Assembly (NCBI GenBank): GCA_938743325.2
Contig: OW568889.1
Coordinates: 310,001-374,000 of the forward strand
Direction: 5' to 3'
Source of the DNA: Pycnococcus provasolii
Lineage: Eukaryota > Chlorophyta > Pseudoscourfieldiophyceae > Pseudoscourfieldiales > Pycnococcaceae
Length of the DNA stretch: 64,000 nucleotides
Positions 35,529 through 45,407 of the stretch are shown in pieces. Position numbers and translations under genes: made by a program. A model generated the notes under the pieces. It worked only from the letters and a program-made list of their open reading frames with translations. It did no database searches and was not told the origin of the DNA. Within the stretch, counting starts at the first letter, position 1. Every line of letters starts with the position of its first letter.

Positions 35529-36409
35529 CTACTTAACAATCGCCTCAAGAACGGGAACCTTCCGTCCGGTGGGTGTGCCCGTGGAATCTCGCGCAGCCAC
35601 CATTGCCACGCGAAGTTCCACGACGGGAAGAGGATCGTCATCGTCGTCGTGATCATTGGCACTAGCTTGGTTGTCGATCTTCACACCAAGCTTTGCAAGG
35701 GTTGCGGCATTCGCATCGTCCGACGCACTTCTGCCACGCGTCGTCGACGGCGACGATGCTGCCGCTGCTGCCTTTCGCATCGCCGCGCGACGTGCCTCGA
35801 GCGCATTCTCCGCAGCACGCAGTGCTCGCGCGACGTGCTTGTTCACCACGCTCGTCACCTCCTTTGCGCCCTCGATGGCGTACGGGCCGTCGTAGTCCAC
35901 CTTCGACGCGAGGAAGTGAAGAACGGCAGAATTTGCGGCGGCGGGAGATTGGTCGACAACCTGTGACCGCGACTGTCGTCTCTCCGCCCACGTGAGCTCA
36001 CAAACACGTCTGCGAATGTATGCTGCGCGCTTTTCCTCGAGTCGCAGCGCGGCAACAGGAACGAGATGCCTCAGCTCCATGGGCGCGAATGGCACGTAGT
36101 GGTCCACTGCGCTGACTGTGCGCAGGGTGTCTACGGCATCCTCGCACCCGTCGGCTTCCCAACGGGCGTACACCGCATCCTTGAGCGTGCGCGACATGGC
36201 ATCAAATACCGCATCTGCACCGAGCTTGCGCGTTTCGTCGGTGTTCAGGATGTCTGCCATGTCGAGGTAGCCGGCATTGCTTTCGAGCACGACGATGCTA
36301 CGGCTGAACAGCGCGTGCGGCTGCGCGCTTGCGAGCGCGTCGTCGTCCGCCGCGGCATCGCCGCCTGCATGCGCGCGCAGCACGCTGCTCATCGCCCCGC
36401 CCTGAGGGT

Positions 36410-36444
<35 letters not shown>

Positions 36445-37670
36445 ATTCCCGCAGCCCTTGCCACGCTTGGCGCAACGAGGCGCCGGACAAGCGCTCGCGT
36501 TGCGCAGTCCATTTTATCGTACTCCTCAACGACGAGAACGCTCTCCGGATAGTGCATGGCATGTGCGAGGAGGCTGGCTCTAAGCTTCGTGAGAGCGCGT
36601 GGTCTCTCCGCGTCGCTGAATCTCGTTCCGTACACGACGCGGTATGCGGGACACCCGATTCCTGGGCATGGCGGTGCTTGTGGCACCTCTTCCCCCGGCG
36701 TTGTTGCGTTGTACAGCGCCCTTGCGAGTGCGTAGTGGAAGAGCGACTTTCCGACGCCCGGCGCGCCGTGCACGCTGAGCACGAGCGGTTTATTTCCTGC
36801 GGATATGGTGGCATCGTAGTGCGCCTGCGCGTGGTCGTCTTCGTCCGCGAGTCCTGCGATGTGTTCGCACACGGCGTCTGTGAGCGCGAGCGTGGCAAGG
36901 TCCTGCGCCTTGATCGCCTTGTTGGTGTATGCGCGTACTCTCGTGCACGCGTCGCGTCGTACGAAAGCGTTCGGTCCGAATCCTGAGGAGAAGTACGAGT
37001 TGCTGACTGTGTACTTTTTGAGGACTGCAAGTCCGCTGGATGTTAGTCTCGCCGTTAACGCGCCGACCGCGTTCATGAAACTGTTTGTATTGGACAGAGG
37101 AGAGGACGACGTTGACGCTTTCTTATGTTTGGCATCAGCATCAGCATGAGCATGAGCATCACCACTACCGAAAGAAGCAGAGCACGACGACGACGACGAC
37201 GCCACGTCGTCAGAAGAGGCACCACACGATTCTGACGATGCCGCCGCCGCGGACTGATGTTGATCCTGCGACCCAACAACTAGCGCTCCATGACAAGGCT
37301 CTGTGAGAATCAGAATCAGAATGAAAACAGAAATGTGCATCATCATCATGAGCACACTGGTGAGCCCATGAATTCTCCAAGTCCCATGATGGAAACGACG
37401 AATGAAAGGACGACGAGAACGAGAACGAAGACTTTTATGACTAAAGTTCATGAAAGCCGCCATCATACCACAACCACTACCACTACTCCGAGCAGCAGAT
37501 GATTTCATCATCGTGCGCATGATGCGCATATGCGATGGCCTGCTCAGGAATGCATTCGGCCCAAGGCCCAAGGGGAGGGGAGACGAGGGCGCGGGAACGA
37601 ACCCCGAAAAGAAACGAAACCCCGAAAAGAATTTTAGGCCATTCCCCATTATTCGGGTTTGGGGAGCCAT
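35529..37670 (-). CDS. Torsin-like AAA+ ATPase, ER-lumenal type
   Basis: 713 aa from the ATG at 37670. That ATG lies in a tandem repeat, so a start at 37529 (MRIMRTMM) is equally likely. A hydrophobic signal-anchor (VLMMMMHISVFILILILTEP, ~105-130) suggests entry to the ER. The AAA+ core has Walker A GAPGVGKSLF (~300), Walker B-like SVLVVEEYDKMD (~380), sensor-1 VVLESNAGYLDM (~460) and VDHYVPFAPMELRHLVP (~510). The SNAG segment and the Y-P-L-P-E-RH-type block are typical of torsins. Animal torsins have GxTGTGKN; here the P-loop is classic GKS and the Walker B carboxylate pair is EE rather than DE. Torsins work with membrane-bound activators at the nuclear envelope. A Lys/Arg-rich tail follows. 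Confidence 0.7.
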
Positions 37671-37720
37671 TTATTCGGGTTTGGGGAGCCATTTTCCCAT
37701 TATTCGGGTTTGGGGAGCCC
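37645..37720. repeat. Three tandem copies of an ATTCGGGTTTGGGGAGCC unit
   Basis: Copies start near 37650, 37672 and 37702, separated by CATTT or CATTTTCCCATT. The first contains the upstream ATG of the torsin-like frame. Confidence 0.92.
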
Positions 37721-38315
37721 GAATTGGTTGGCAACGAAGCCCAACGAAGCCTCCAATAACCTCAATCAAATCCTCATGACAGACGAAGCCTTCCAGTGCA
37801 CTGAGTGTGTGGGTGTGAGTGGAGAGGGAATCACGAAGCGTCATGGGAGGCTTGTCACAATAGCGCTGGCTTGTTCCCCTTGTTCACCTTGTTCACGGCA
37901 AGTTCAAGTTTAAGCCCGTTTTTAAAGACCTTGCGCAGAGAAGAGGGAAGCGCAGAGCGGGTCCCTGAGGCCTGAGGCCCGCCCGGCTGCCCCCCGGGCG
38001 GATTCCCAACACAGCACAAGCCTTGTAACAAGCCCGGCCGCGCTCGGGGCCCCACTTGCAAGGGGGGGCTTGCAACCCCGGCCGACACACATTTCGTCCT
38101 TAAGAGTTCGCGGCGGCTGTTTCTTAAACTTGTTTCTTTCCTTGTCTCGCTCGCTTGTGTCTTGTCGCTCTCGTGGTTGGACACTCGCCGTGGACACTTG
38201 TAGGGTAGTGGCTTCTGTCCCTCAGTGATCTGGTGGGTGGATTTCTCGTCTCTGGTGACTTCCCTTTTCGAAACACGTCTTAAGAGATTTGATTCAAAAA
38301 CGCAACATTCTTTTG
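37721..38315. other. Divergent promoter region with CTTGCA island
   Basis: About 600 bp between the torsin-like and carbonic anhydrase genes. A GC-rich patch at ~37985-38090 has paired CTTGCAAGGGGGGGCTTGCA and CCCGGCCG words. No gene is seen. Confidence 0.5.
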
Positions 38316-41300
38316 ATGGGAAGAGATCTTATGCGCATGTCTTTCTTATTTTTCAAGAGCGCATACTTCATGCAGTCTGCTTTCGTCGCTTTCGTTGCAG
38401 TCTGCCTACTCCTACTTGCAGGTGACGCGCCTGTGAGGGTGGCGGCCCAGCAAAACAGGGCGAGCAGCGCGGCACAGACACAGGCGTGGAACAAAGATAT
38501 CAACGACCCGATGCAAGGCCCGAACGCATGGCCTGGCACGTGCCAAACGGGACAACAGCAAAGCCCCATCGACATTCCACTCAAGGATGGAAACCTGAAG
38601 TATGGATCGTCCACCAGCAACAACGCGAACCAAATCATACAAGCGCCCGCAACCTCGTTGCGGGTGGCGCAAAGCAACGGTGCGCCCGTGTTCACGTGCC
38701 CTACCTTGGACCAACGGACGGCGGGAAGCTGCGGATCGCTCACCGTCGGCGGCGTCACGTACAACTTCCTGCAGGCAAACTTTCACACGCCGTCCGAACA
38801 CACCGTGAACGGCAAGCAGTTCGACATGGAAATGCGCATGGCATATTGCACGGGTAACTGTCAGCTCGGCGTGGACAAGTTCGCGGTTGTGGGCGTTCTC
38901 TTCGAAGGCGTCAACACCGCGGCACCTCACGCGGGTCTGTCGAAGCTGTGGAACTATGTCGCGTCTGACGGTATTCTCGGTCCTGCAATGAGTCTATCGG
39001 AGCTGTACGACGGCACGTCAGGCGCCTGGAACTGGAAGGGATCGCTCACGATGCCACCTTGCACGGAGGACATAGATTGGGTGCTTTTGTCGACGCCGAC
39101 GACGGTAGCGCAGAGCCAGATTGACGCGTTCTACGCACATGTCGGCGGCACGATTTCAGGCAAAACGCGTCCGGTACAGCCGCTGTACAGCCGCACGATC
39201 AACGATATGCACAGTGGCGCACAGAAGGAAGCGAAGTATACATGGGATCATCAGGCGTACAACGGACCCGCTGGCTGGGGCATGGTGACGCCTGAGTGGG
39301 CGACGTGCATGACGGGACGCGAGCAGAGTCCCATTGACATTCCCAAGTACATGGGATCTGGTGCATCGACGGCGTTCGCCGCATCGACGATGGTGACTTC
39401 ACCGTCGAGCGTGTCTCTCAAGGTGACGCAAGCGAAGGGCGCACCCAAGTACAGCTGTGGAAGTGCTCCCGAGCGTACGTCTGGAAGCTGCGGATCGCTC
39501 TCCTTCGGAGGTCTCACGTACAACTTCCTGCAGGCGCACTTCCACACGCCGTCCGAGAATACCGTCGACGGTAAGCAGTTCGACATGGAGATGCACATGG
39601 TGCACTGCACAGGCAACTGCGAGCTCGGCGTGGACAAGTTCGCGGTTGTGGGCGTACTTTTCAACGGCATGAGCTCGGCGGCACCTCACGCGGGTCTGTC
39701 GAAGCTATGGGATTTCGTGGCAGCGGATGGCAATGCTGCAACAAATCCATTAAGTCTGGGCGACTTGTACGACGGCACATCGGGCGCTTGGAACTGGAAG
39801 GGATCGCTCACCACGCCGCCTTGTACGGAGGGCTTGGAGTGGGTGCTTTTGTCGACGCCGACGACGGTAGCGCAGAGCCAGATTGACGCGTTCTACGCAC
39901 ACATCGGCGGCGCACCAGGCAACGCTCGTCCGGTACAGCCGATATACGATCGCACGATCAATGATATGCACGATAATGCTGATACAACAAAATATTCATG
40001 GAGTCCGGTGGCTCCAAATGGCCCGAGTAAGTGGGGACAACTCGCGCCGGAGTGGTCGGTGTGTGCCACGGGACGTGAGCAGAGTCCCATTGACATCCCG
40101 ATGACGGCACAATCGATGGGATCTGGTGCATCGACGGCGTTCGCCGCATCGACGATGGTCACATCGTCGAGCGTGTCTATGAAGGTGACGCAAGCGAAGG
40201 GCGCACCCAAGTACAGCTGCCCTACCGATGTCCAACGTACGTCTGGAAGCTGCGGATCGCTGTCCTTCGGCGGCGTCACGTACAACTTCCTGCAGGCGCA
40301 CTTCCACACGCCGTCCGAGAATACCGTCGACGGTAAGCAGTTCGACATGGAGATGCACATGGTGCACTGCACAGGCAACTGCGAGCTCGGCGTGGACAAG
40401 TTCGCGGTTGTGGGCGTACTTTTCGACGGCATGAGCTCGGCGGCACCTCACGCGGGTCTGTCGAAGCTGTGGAACTATGTCGCGTCTGACGGCGTTCTCA
40501 GTCCTGCGATGAGTCTATCGGAGCTGTACGACGGCACATCGGGCGCTTGGAACTGGAAGGGATCGCTCACCACGCCGCCTTGTACGGAGGGCTTGGAGTG
40601 GGTGCTTTTGTCGACGCCGACGACGGTGGCGCAGAGCCAGATTGACGCGTTCTACGCACACATCGGCGGCGCACCAGGCAACGCTCGTCCGGTACAGCCG
40701 CTGTATAGCCGCACGATCAAAGATATGCACGGAGGTGGTAGTCCCAAGTACTCGTACGGTCTGACGGCTTCCGATGGACCGAGCAAGTGGGGACTCCTTT
40801 CGTCACAGTGGGCGGTGTGTGCCACGGGACGCGAGCAAAGTCCAATCGACATCCCGATGACGGCACAATCGATGGGATCTGGTGCATCGACGGCGTTCGC
40901 CGCATCGACGATGGTGACTTCACCGTCGAGCGTATCTCTCAAGGTGACGCAGTCGCATGGCGCACCCACGTACAGTTGTGGAAGTGCTCCCGAGCGTCGA
41001 TCCGGAAGCTGCGGATCGCTCTCCTTCGGAGGTCGCACGTACAACTTCCTGCAGGCGCACTTCCACACGCCGTCCGAGAATACCGTCGACGGTAAGCAGT
41101 TCGACATGGAGATGCACATGGTGCACTGCACAGGCAACTGCGAGCTCGGCGTGGACAAGTTCGCGGTTGTGGGCGTACTTTTCAACGTCTTGAATACGGC
41201 ATCGCCTCACGCGGGTCTGTCGAAGCTGTGGAACTATGTCGCGTCTGATGGCGGCGTGAAGACGGATAAGCTCAGCTTGGCTGACTTGTACGACGGCACA

Positions 41301-43415
41301 TCGGGCGCTTGGAACTGGAAGGGATCGCTCACCACGCCGCCTTGTACGGAGGGCTTGGAGTGGGTGCTTTTGTCGACGCCGACGACGGTGGCGCAGAGCC
41401 AGATTGACGCGTTCTACGCACACATCGGCGGCGCACCAGGCAACGCTCGTCCGGTACAGCCGCTGTACAGTCGCACGATCAACGATATGCACGGAGGTGG
41501 CTACTCATACGGTTTGACGGCTTCCGATGGACCTGCCAAGTGGGGAGTTCTCAATACGGAATGGGCAATGTGTACGGCGGGACGCGAGCAGAGTCCCATC
41601 GACATCCCGATGACGGCACAATCGATGGGATCTGGTGCATCGACGGCGTTCGCCGCATCGACGATGGTGACTTCACCGTCGAGCGTATCTCTCAAGGTGA
41701 CGCAGTCGCATGGCGCACCCAAGTATAGTTGTGGAAGTGCTCCCGAGCGTCGATCCGGAAGCTGCGGATCGCTCTCCTTCGGAGGTCTCACGTACAACTT
41801 CCTGCAGGCGCACTTCCACACGCCGTCCGAGAATACCGTCGACGGTAAGCAGTTCGACATGGAGATGCACATGGTGCACTGCACAGGCAACTGCGAGCTC
41901 GGCGTGGACAAGTTCGCGGTTGTGGGCGTACTCTTCGACGGCATGAGCACAGCGACACCTCACGCGGGTCTGTCGAAGCTGTGGAACTATGTCGCGTCTG
42001 ATGGCGCAAAGACGATGAAGCTCAGCTTAGCTGACTTGTACGACGGCACATCGGGCGCTTGGAACTGGAAGGGATCGCTCACCACGCCGCCTTGTACGGA
42101 GGGCTTGGAGTGGGTGCTTTTGTCGACGCCGACGACGGTGGCGCAGAGCCAGATTGACGCGTTCTACGCGCACATCGGCGGCGCACCAGGCAACGCTCGT
42201 CCGGTACAGCCGCTGTACAGTCGCACGATCAACGATATGCACGGAAGTGCCCTGGCACCATCGGCGGGAAACGCAGCTCCACCAAAGTACTCGTACAGCC
42301 TGACGGCTTCCGATGGACCTGCCAAGTGGGGACTCCTTTCGTCACAGTGGGCGGTGTGCGCGACGGGACGCGAGCAGAGTCCCATCAACATCCCGATGAC
42401 GGTACAATCGATGGGATCTGGTGCAACGACGGCGTTCGCCGCATCGACGATGGTGACTTCGCCGTCGAGCGTATCTCTCAAGGTGACGCAGTCGCATGGC
42501 GCACCCAAGTACAGTTGTGGAAGTGCTCCCGAGCGTCGATCCGGAAGCTGCGGGTCGCTTCAAATTGGTGGCCGATCGTACAACTTCCTGCAGGCGCACT
42601 TCCACACGCCGTCCGAGAATACCGTCGACGGTAAGCAGTTCGACATGGAGATGCACATGGTGCACTGCACAGGCAACTGCGAGCTCGGCGTGGACAAGTT
42701 CGCGGTTGTGGGCGTACTCTTTAATGGCGCGACTATGGCGGCACCTCACGCGGGTCTGTCGAAGCTGTGGAACTATGTCGCGTCTGATGGCGGCGTGAAG
42801 ACGGATAAGCTCAGCTTGGCTGACTTGTACGACGGCACATCGGGCGCTTGGAACTGGAAGGGATCGCTCACCACGCCGCCTTGTACGGAGGGCTTGGAGT
42901 GGGTGCTTTTGTCGACGCCGACGACGGTGGCGCAGAGCCAGATTGACGCGTTCTACGCACACATCGGCGGCGCACCAGGCAACGCTCGTCCGGTACAGCC
43001 GCTGTTCAGTCGTTCGATTGTTGACTTGCACATCAGTGGTGGCGGAGGCGGCTCTTCAGGGGGCTCCAAAGGCGACATCAATGCTTTGCCTAGAGGCGCG
43101 GCGTCGGGAATTGCCATAGCAGGTTGTGCCCTGGCGTTCACATTGATCGTTGTGCTCACCAAGGGAAGAATTTGGGTGTTTAAGTCGTCCCTGCCAAGGC
43201 ACAATCAAAACAGTCGCGAATTTGTGAATTTCGCAGATCCGAACCCGAGGATGACTTCGGCGCCTCCAACCCCTGTTCATCAGTATGAGTCATACATACA
43301 TACGGGCGACGGCGCGCGTGAGTCGGATCGGCTCAGGGTGATTTCACATCCGGGAAATCCCCAATGGAGTCCCGTGTCGCATGCGCACCCTTCGCCCGAT
43401 CGACTTCGTGCGTGA
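38316..43415 (+). CDS. Six-domain alpha-carbonic anhydrase, secreted and membrane-anchored
   Basis: 1,699 aa from the ATG at 38316; the frame is open upstream only to a TTG. An N-terminal signal peptide (AFVAFVAVCLLLLAG, ~20-40) is followed by six alpha-CA domains at about residues 60-300, 307-555, 560-805, 810-1058, 1063-1310 and 1323-1570. Each has GxxQSPIDIP or GREQSPI(D/N)IP, a zinc region and RPVQP near its end. Domains 2-6 read QAHFHTPSE and MEMHMVHC, giving all three His ligands. Domain 1 reads QANFHTPSE and MEMRMAYC, so two of three ligands are replaced (N155, R174). A Gly/Ser linker, one transmembrane helix (~1594-1617, AGCALAFTLIVVLTKG) and a cytosolic tail follow. It should convert CO2/bicarbonate outside the plasma membrane, aiding carbon uptake. 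Confidence 0.95.
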   Translation: MGRDLMRMSFLFFKSAYFMQSAFVAFVAVCLLLLAGDAPVRVAAQQNRASSAAQTQAWNKDINDPMQGPNAWPGTCQTGQQQSPIDIPLKDGNLKYGSSTSNNANQIIQAPATSLRVAQSNGAPVFTCPTLDQRTAGSCGSLTVGGVTYNFLQANFHTPSEHTVNGKQFDMEMRMAYCTGNCQLGVDKFAVVGVLFEGVNTAAPHAGLSKLWNYVASDGILGPAMSLSELYDGTSGAWNWKGSLTMPPCTEDIDWVLLSTPTTVAQSQIDAFYAHVGGTISGKTRPVQPLYSRTINDMHSGAQKEAKYTWDHQAYNGPAGWGMVTPEWATCMTGREQSPIDIPKYMGSGASTAFAASTMVTSPSSVSLKVTQAKGAPKYSCGSAPERTSGSCGSLSFGGLTYNFLQAHFHTPSENTVDGKQFDMEMHMVHCTGNCELGVDKFAVVGVLFNGMSSAAPHAGLSKLWDFVAADGNAATNPLSLGDLYDGTSGAWNWKGSLTTPPCTEGLEWVLLSTPTTVAQSQIDAFYAHIGGAPGNARPVQPIYDRTINDMHDNADTTKYSWSPVAPNGPSKWGQLAPEWSVCATGREQSPIDIPMTAQSMGSGASTAFAASTMVTSSSVSMKVTQAKGAPKYSCPTDVQRTSGSCGSLSFGGVTYNFLQAHFHTPSENTVDGKQFDMEMHMVHCTGNCELGVDKFAVVGVLFDGMSSAAPHAGLSKLWNYVASDGVLSPAMSLSELYDGTSGAWNWKGSLTTPPCTEGLEWVLLSTPTTVAQSQIDAFYAHIGGAPGNARPVQPLYSRTIKDMHGGGSPKYSYGLTASDGPSKWGLLSSQWAVCATGREQSPIDIPMTAQSMGSGASTAFAASTMVTSPSSVSLKVTQSHGAPTYSCGSAPERRSGSCGSLSFGGRTYNFLQAHFHTPSENTVDGKQFDMEMHMVHCTGNCELGVDKFAVVGVLFNVLNTASPHAGLSKLWNYVASDGGVKTDKLSLADLYDGTSGAWNWKGSLTTPPCTEGLEWVLLSTPTTVAQSQIDAFYAHIGGAPGNARPVQPLYSRTINDMHGGGYSYGLTASDGPAKWGVLNTEWAMCTAGREQSPIDIPMTAQSMGSGASTAFAASTMVTSPSSVSLKVTQSHGAPKYSCGSAPERRSGSCGSLSFGGLTYNFLQAHFHTPSENTVDGKQFDMEMHMVHCTGNCELGVDKFAVVGVLFDGMSTATPHAGLSKLWNYVASDGAKTMKLSLADLYDGTSGAWNWKGSLTTPPCTEGLEWVLLSTPTTVAQSQIDAFYAHIGGAPGNARPVQPLYSRTINDMHGSALAPSAGNAAPPKYSYSLTASDGPAKWGLLSSQWAVCATGREQSPINIPMTVQSMGSGATTAFAASTMVTSPSSVSLKVTQSHGAPKYSCGSAPERRSGSCGSLQIGGRSYNFLQAHFHTPSENTVDGKQFDMEMHMVHCTGNCELGVDKFAVVGVLFNGATMAAPHAGLSKLWNYVASDGGVKTDKLSLADLYDGTSGAWNWKGSLTTPPCTEGLEWVLLSTPTTVAQSQIDAFYAHIGGAPGNARPVQPLFSRSIVDLHISGGGGGSSGGSKGDINALPRGAASGIAIAGCALAFTLIVVLTKGRIWVFKSSLPRHNQNSREFVNFADPNPRMTSAPPTPVHQYESYIHTGDGARESDRLRVISHPGNPQWSPVSHAHPSPDRLRA

Positions 43416-44043
43416 TATCAATTTTGTAACAATCGAAGAAATGTTTTGACCAGACGGCCTCGGCGAGTGTTCTTCTCCTTCTCCCAGTCTGCTATGCTGA
43501 CATTGAAATTCGATGTAGCGCAATGCACCGTTTTCAGGGTTACCGTCGTCGTGACGTCGCTGAAAGACACGGGCTTGCACCGCGTCCTCCTCAGAGTCCT
43601 CAAGCTCCGTCCTTGTGGTTGCCTGGTCGAGCGTCGTGCGTCGTGCCACTCGTGCGTCCGTCGTATTCCCCAACTGTATGCTTCACCCGCACCAAGGTGG
43701 CCAGCCAAGCCTTCTAACCGCCTGCTTCTATTGGCTCGACCGGGATGATCCCGGGAGGCGGAAAATTTCCAAAAATAGGACCTACCTTGTGGTCCTACGA
43801 CGGATTTAGAGTTTGTCACCCACCCAGTGCCTAGGGGATGCATGTCAGCGCGAGTCAGCGAGATTGATGCCCAGTGGCGACGACAACGGAGCTCCACGAC
43901 GCCATGAAAAGTATACTATGGCATAATAGATAGAACCTCAGATAGAAATCACCAGCGCCATGTACACAATGCGCTCTTGAATTGTGGTGAGTGTGAATTG
44001 TGTAAATGGGCGACCGTTGTTTGAATGAATGAAGTAAACTCTG
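43416..44043. other. Convergent 3' spacer (628 bp)
   Basis: Sequence between the carbonic anhydrase and AP-1 sigma stops. It contains a short perfect-arm palindrome CCGGGATGATCCCGG around 43739-43753. No gene or RNA is recognised. Confidence 0.45.
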
Positions 44044-44490
44044 TTACACTGCTGACTCAGCCATCTCAGCGTCTTGCTCCTCGATGTTTGTCGTGATGAC
44101 GCTCTTGGATGTCTCCACGAGATGCCCAGCAACGAGCACCTCATCAAGCATGTAGTACGCTTTGTCGAAGTTGAAAATCAAGTCCAATTCGCAGACGTTC
44201 CCAAAGTGCTTGTCGAGCACCACGACGTAGTGGTGAATGATGTCGAGCGTATGCAGCTCGTTGTCCCCGTCGTCGATACCGACAATGAAGTACAGTCCGG
44301 CGTACCTCTTGTATGCGACACGCACGCCCCGAAAGTCCAAAAAGTTGCACAATTTGGACGACCTCGCGATGACCATCGGCGCTAGAAGCTGCACGATTCT
44401 CGCGCGTTCTCGCGCGGAGTACTGCGTGTAGAATTTGCTCAGGCGTACTTTGGCGCCGTGGCGCGACACGAGCAGCACGAAGTGAATCAT
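44044..44490 (-). CDS. AP-1 clathrin adaptor complex sigma subunit
   Basis: 148 aa; AP sigma chains are usually 142-160 aa. It begins MIHFVLLVSRHGAKVRLSKF and has KLCNFLDFRG, VAYKRYAGLYFIVGID and NELHTLDIIHHYVVVLDKHF. It then has GNVCELDLIFNFDKAYYMLD and EVLVAGHLVETSK. These blocks match AP-1 sigma best: KLCNF, YKRYAxLYF and NVCELDLIFNF are shared with AP-1/AP-2. AP-1 would sort cargo between trans-Golgi and endosomes. The C-terminal extension after ETSK (AEMAESAV) is characteristic of AP-1 rather than AP-2. The gene has its own promoter to the right, with a large spacer. Confidence 0.92.
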   Translation of the reverse strand: MIHFVLLVSRHGAKVRLSKFYTQYSARERARIVQLLAPMVIARSSKLCNFLDFRGVRVAYKRYAGLYFIVGIDDGDNELHTLDIIHHYVVVLDKHFGNVCELDLIFNFDKAYYMLDEVLVAGHLVETSKSVITTNIEEQDAEMAESAV

Positions 44491-45407
44491 AGACTATGAA
44501 TGTATATACGTGCTCAAGAGAATAATTGCGTGACACGAAGAATGCGACGAAAACTGACGATAATGGAAGGGCCGTTTTAGTCGCAGACCTCCTGGCAGCC
44601 TGGGCCCTGATGGCACCCTGTAGGGGATCCGTCGCAGAACTGGAATCCGGAGCGGGGGGACACGCGGGTCGCGGGTCGTCGCGGGATCCCGCTCGGGAGT
44701 CGGGAACTTGCAAAGTACTTAAAGCTCATCATCAATAGAGCGCGCTGGTTTCCCGTGCCAGAACTCAAGGATGACGCTGCTCTTGTTCAGTTCATGGAGA
44801 AGGTTGGGGCTGGACTGGCTGAGGAGATTGAGGACGAGTGGTGTAGCGACGGTGATTGACGGGAGGGAGTATGGTGGTGGCCGCTGACTGTGGTGGTGGT
44901 GGCGCCTCCGCTTCATCCCCACCAACGCATACGCGGCCCTTAAGGGTTCTCTCCGCGCACACTGCTTCACCTTGGACAAGTTGTGACGTCATGCCTGAAC
45001 TAGACCACTCAAAACCTCCGCTATTCGTACCGTCTAAACGCTCTTACAACGATTTCGTTTTGGCATGGCGCGGCCACTCGCGAAAGCGAAACTATTCGCA
45101 GTTGTTGGATTGGGCAGAGCACCCGGAAAACGCACCGGAAGCGCTCACTCAACAGCAGCAGACGTGGAACTCAAGATTTTTCTCCGATTTGGTTGACTCT
45201 CTGTACAATGGAGAGACTGACGACGCTGCCAGACACCGCGGGGGGCCCGCCGGCCCGGGCCGCACCCCGCACCAGAACTCCCCGCTCCCTCGCGAGTTTC
45301 GGGGTTAGGGATACCGGTACCCCTTCTTGACCAGTCAGGTTTGGTCGTTGACCCCCTTAAGCTTGGCAAATATCCTAGGTGACCGGTCGTCGACAACTCT
45401 ATAACAT
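44491..45407. other. Large spacer with a possible small reading frame
   Basis: About 900 bp between the divergent AP-1 sigma and two-span protein genes. A frame at 44871-45308 (145 codons, plus strand) reads PELDHSKPPLFVPSKRSYND and ends in low-complexity Pro/Gly; no domain is recognised. An 18-base match to the older repeat's left arm lies at 44621-44638. The frame may be a fragment of a mobile element or chance. Confidence 0.35.
44621..44638 (+). repeat. Short match to the left edge of the piggyBac-split repeat
   Basis: TAGGGGATCCGTCGCAGA is identical to 17803-17820, then diverges. Possibly a third, truncated copy of that repeat. Confidence 0.4.

Noticed and set aside
39251-43031. Many 60-230-codon minus-strand frames across the carbonic anhydrase gene
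   Set aside because: They repeat once per domain and follow the codon periodicity of the real gene; shadows of conserved coding repeats.
43735-43760. CCGGGATGATCCCGG palindrome as a bacterial-type terminator
   Set aside because: The genome is eukaryotic and there is no T run; short palindromes of this kind are common.
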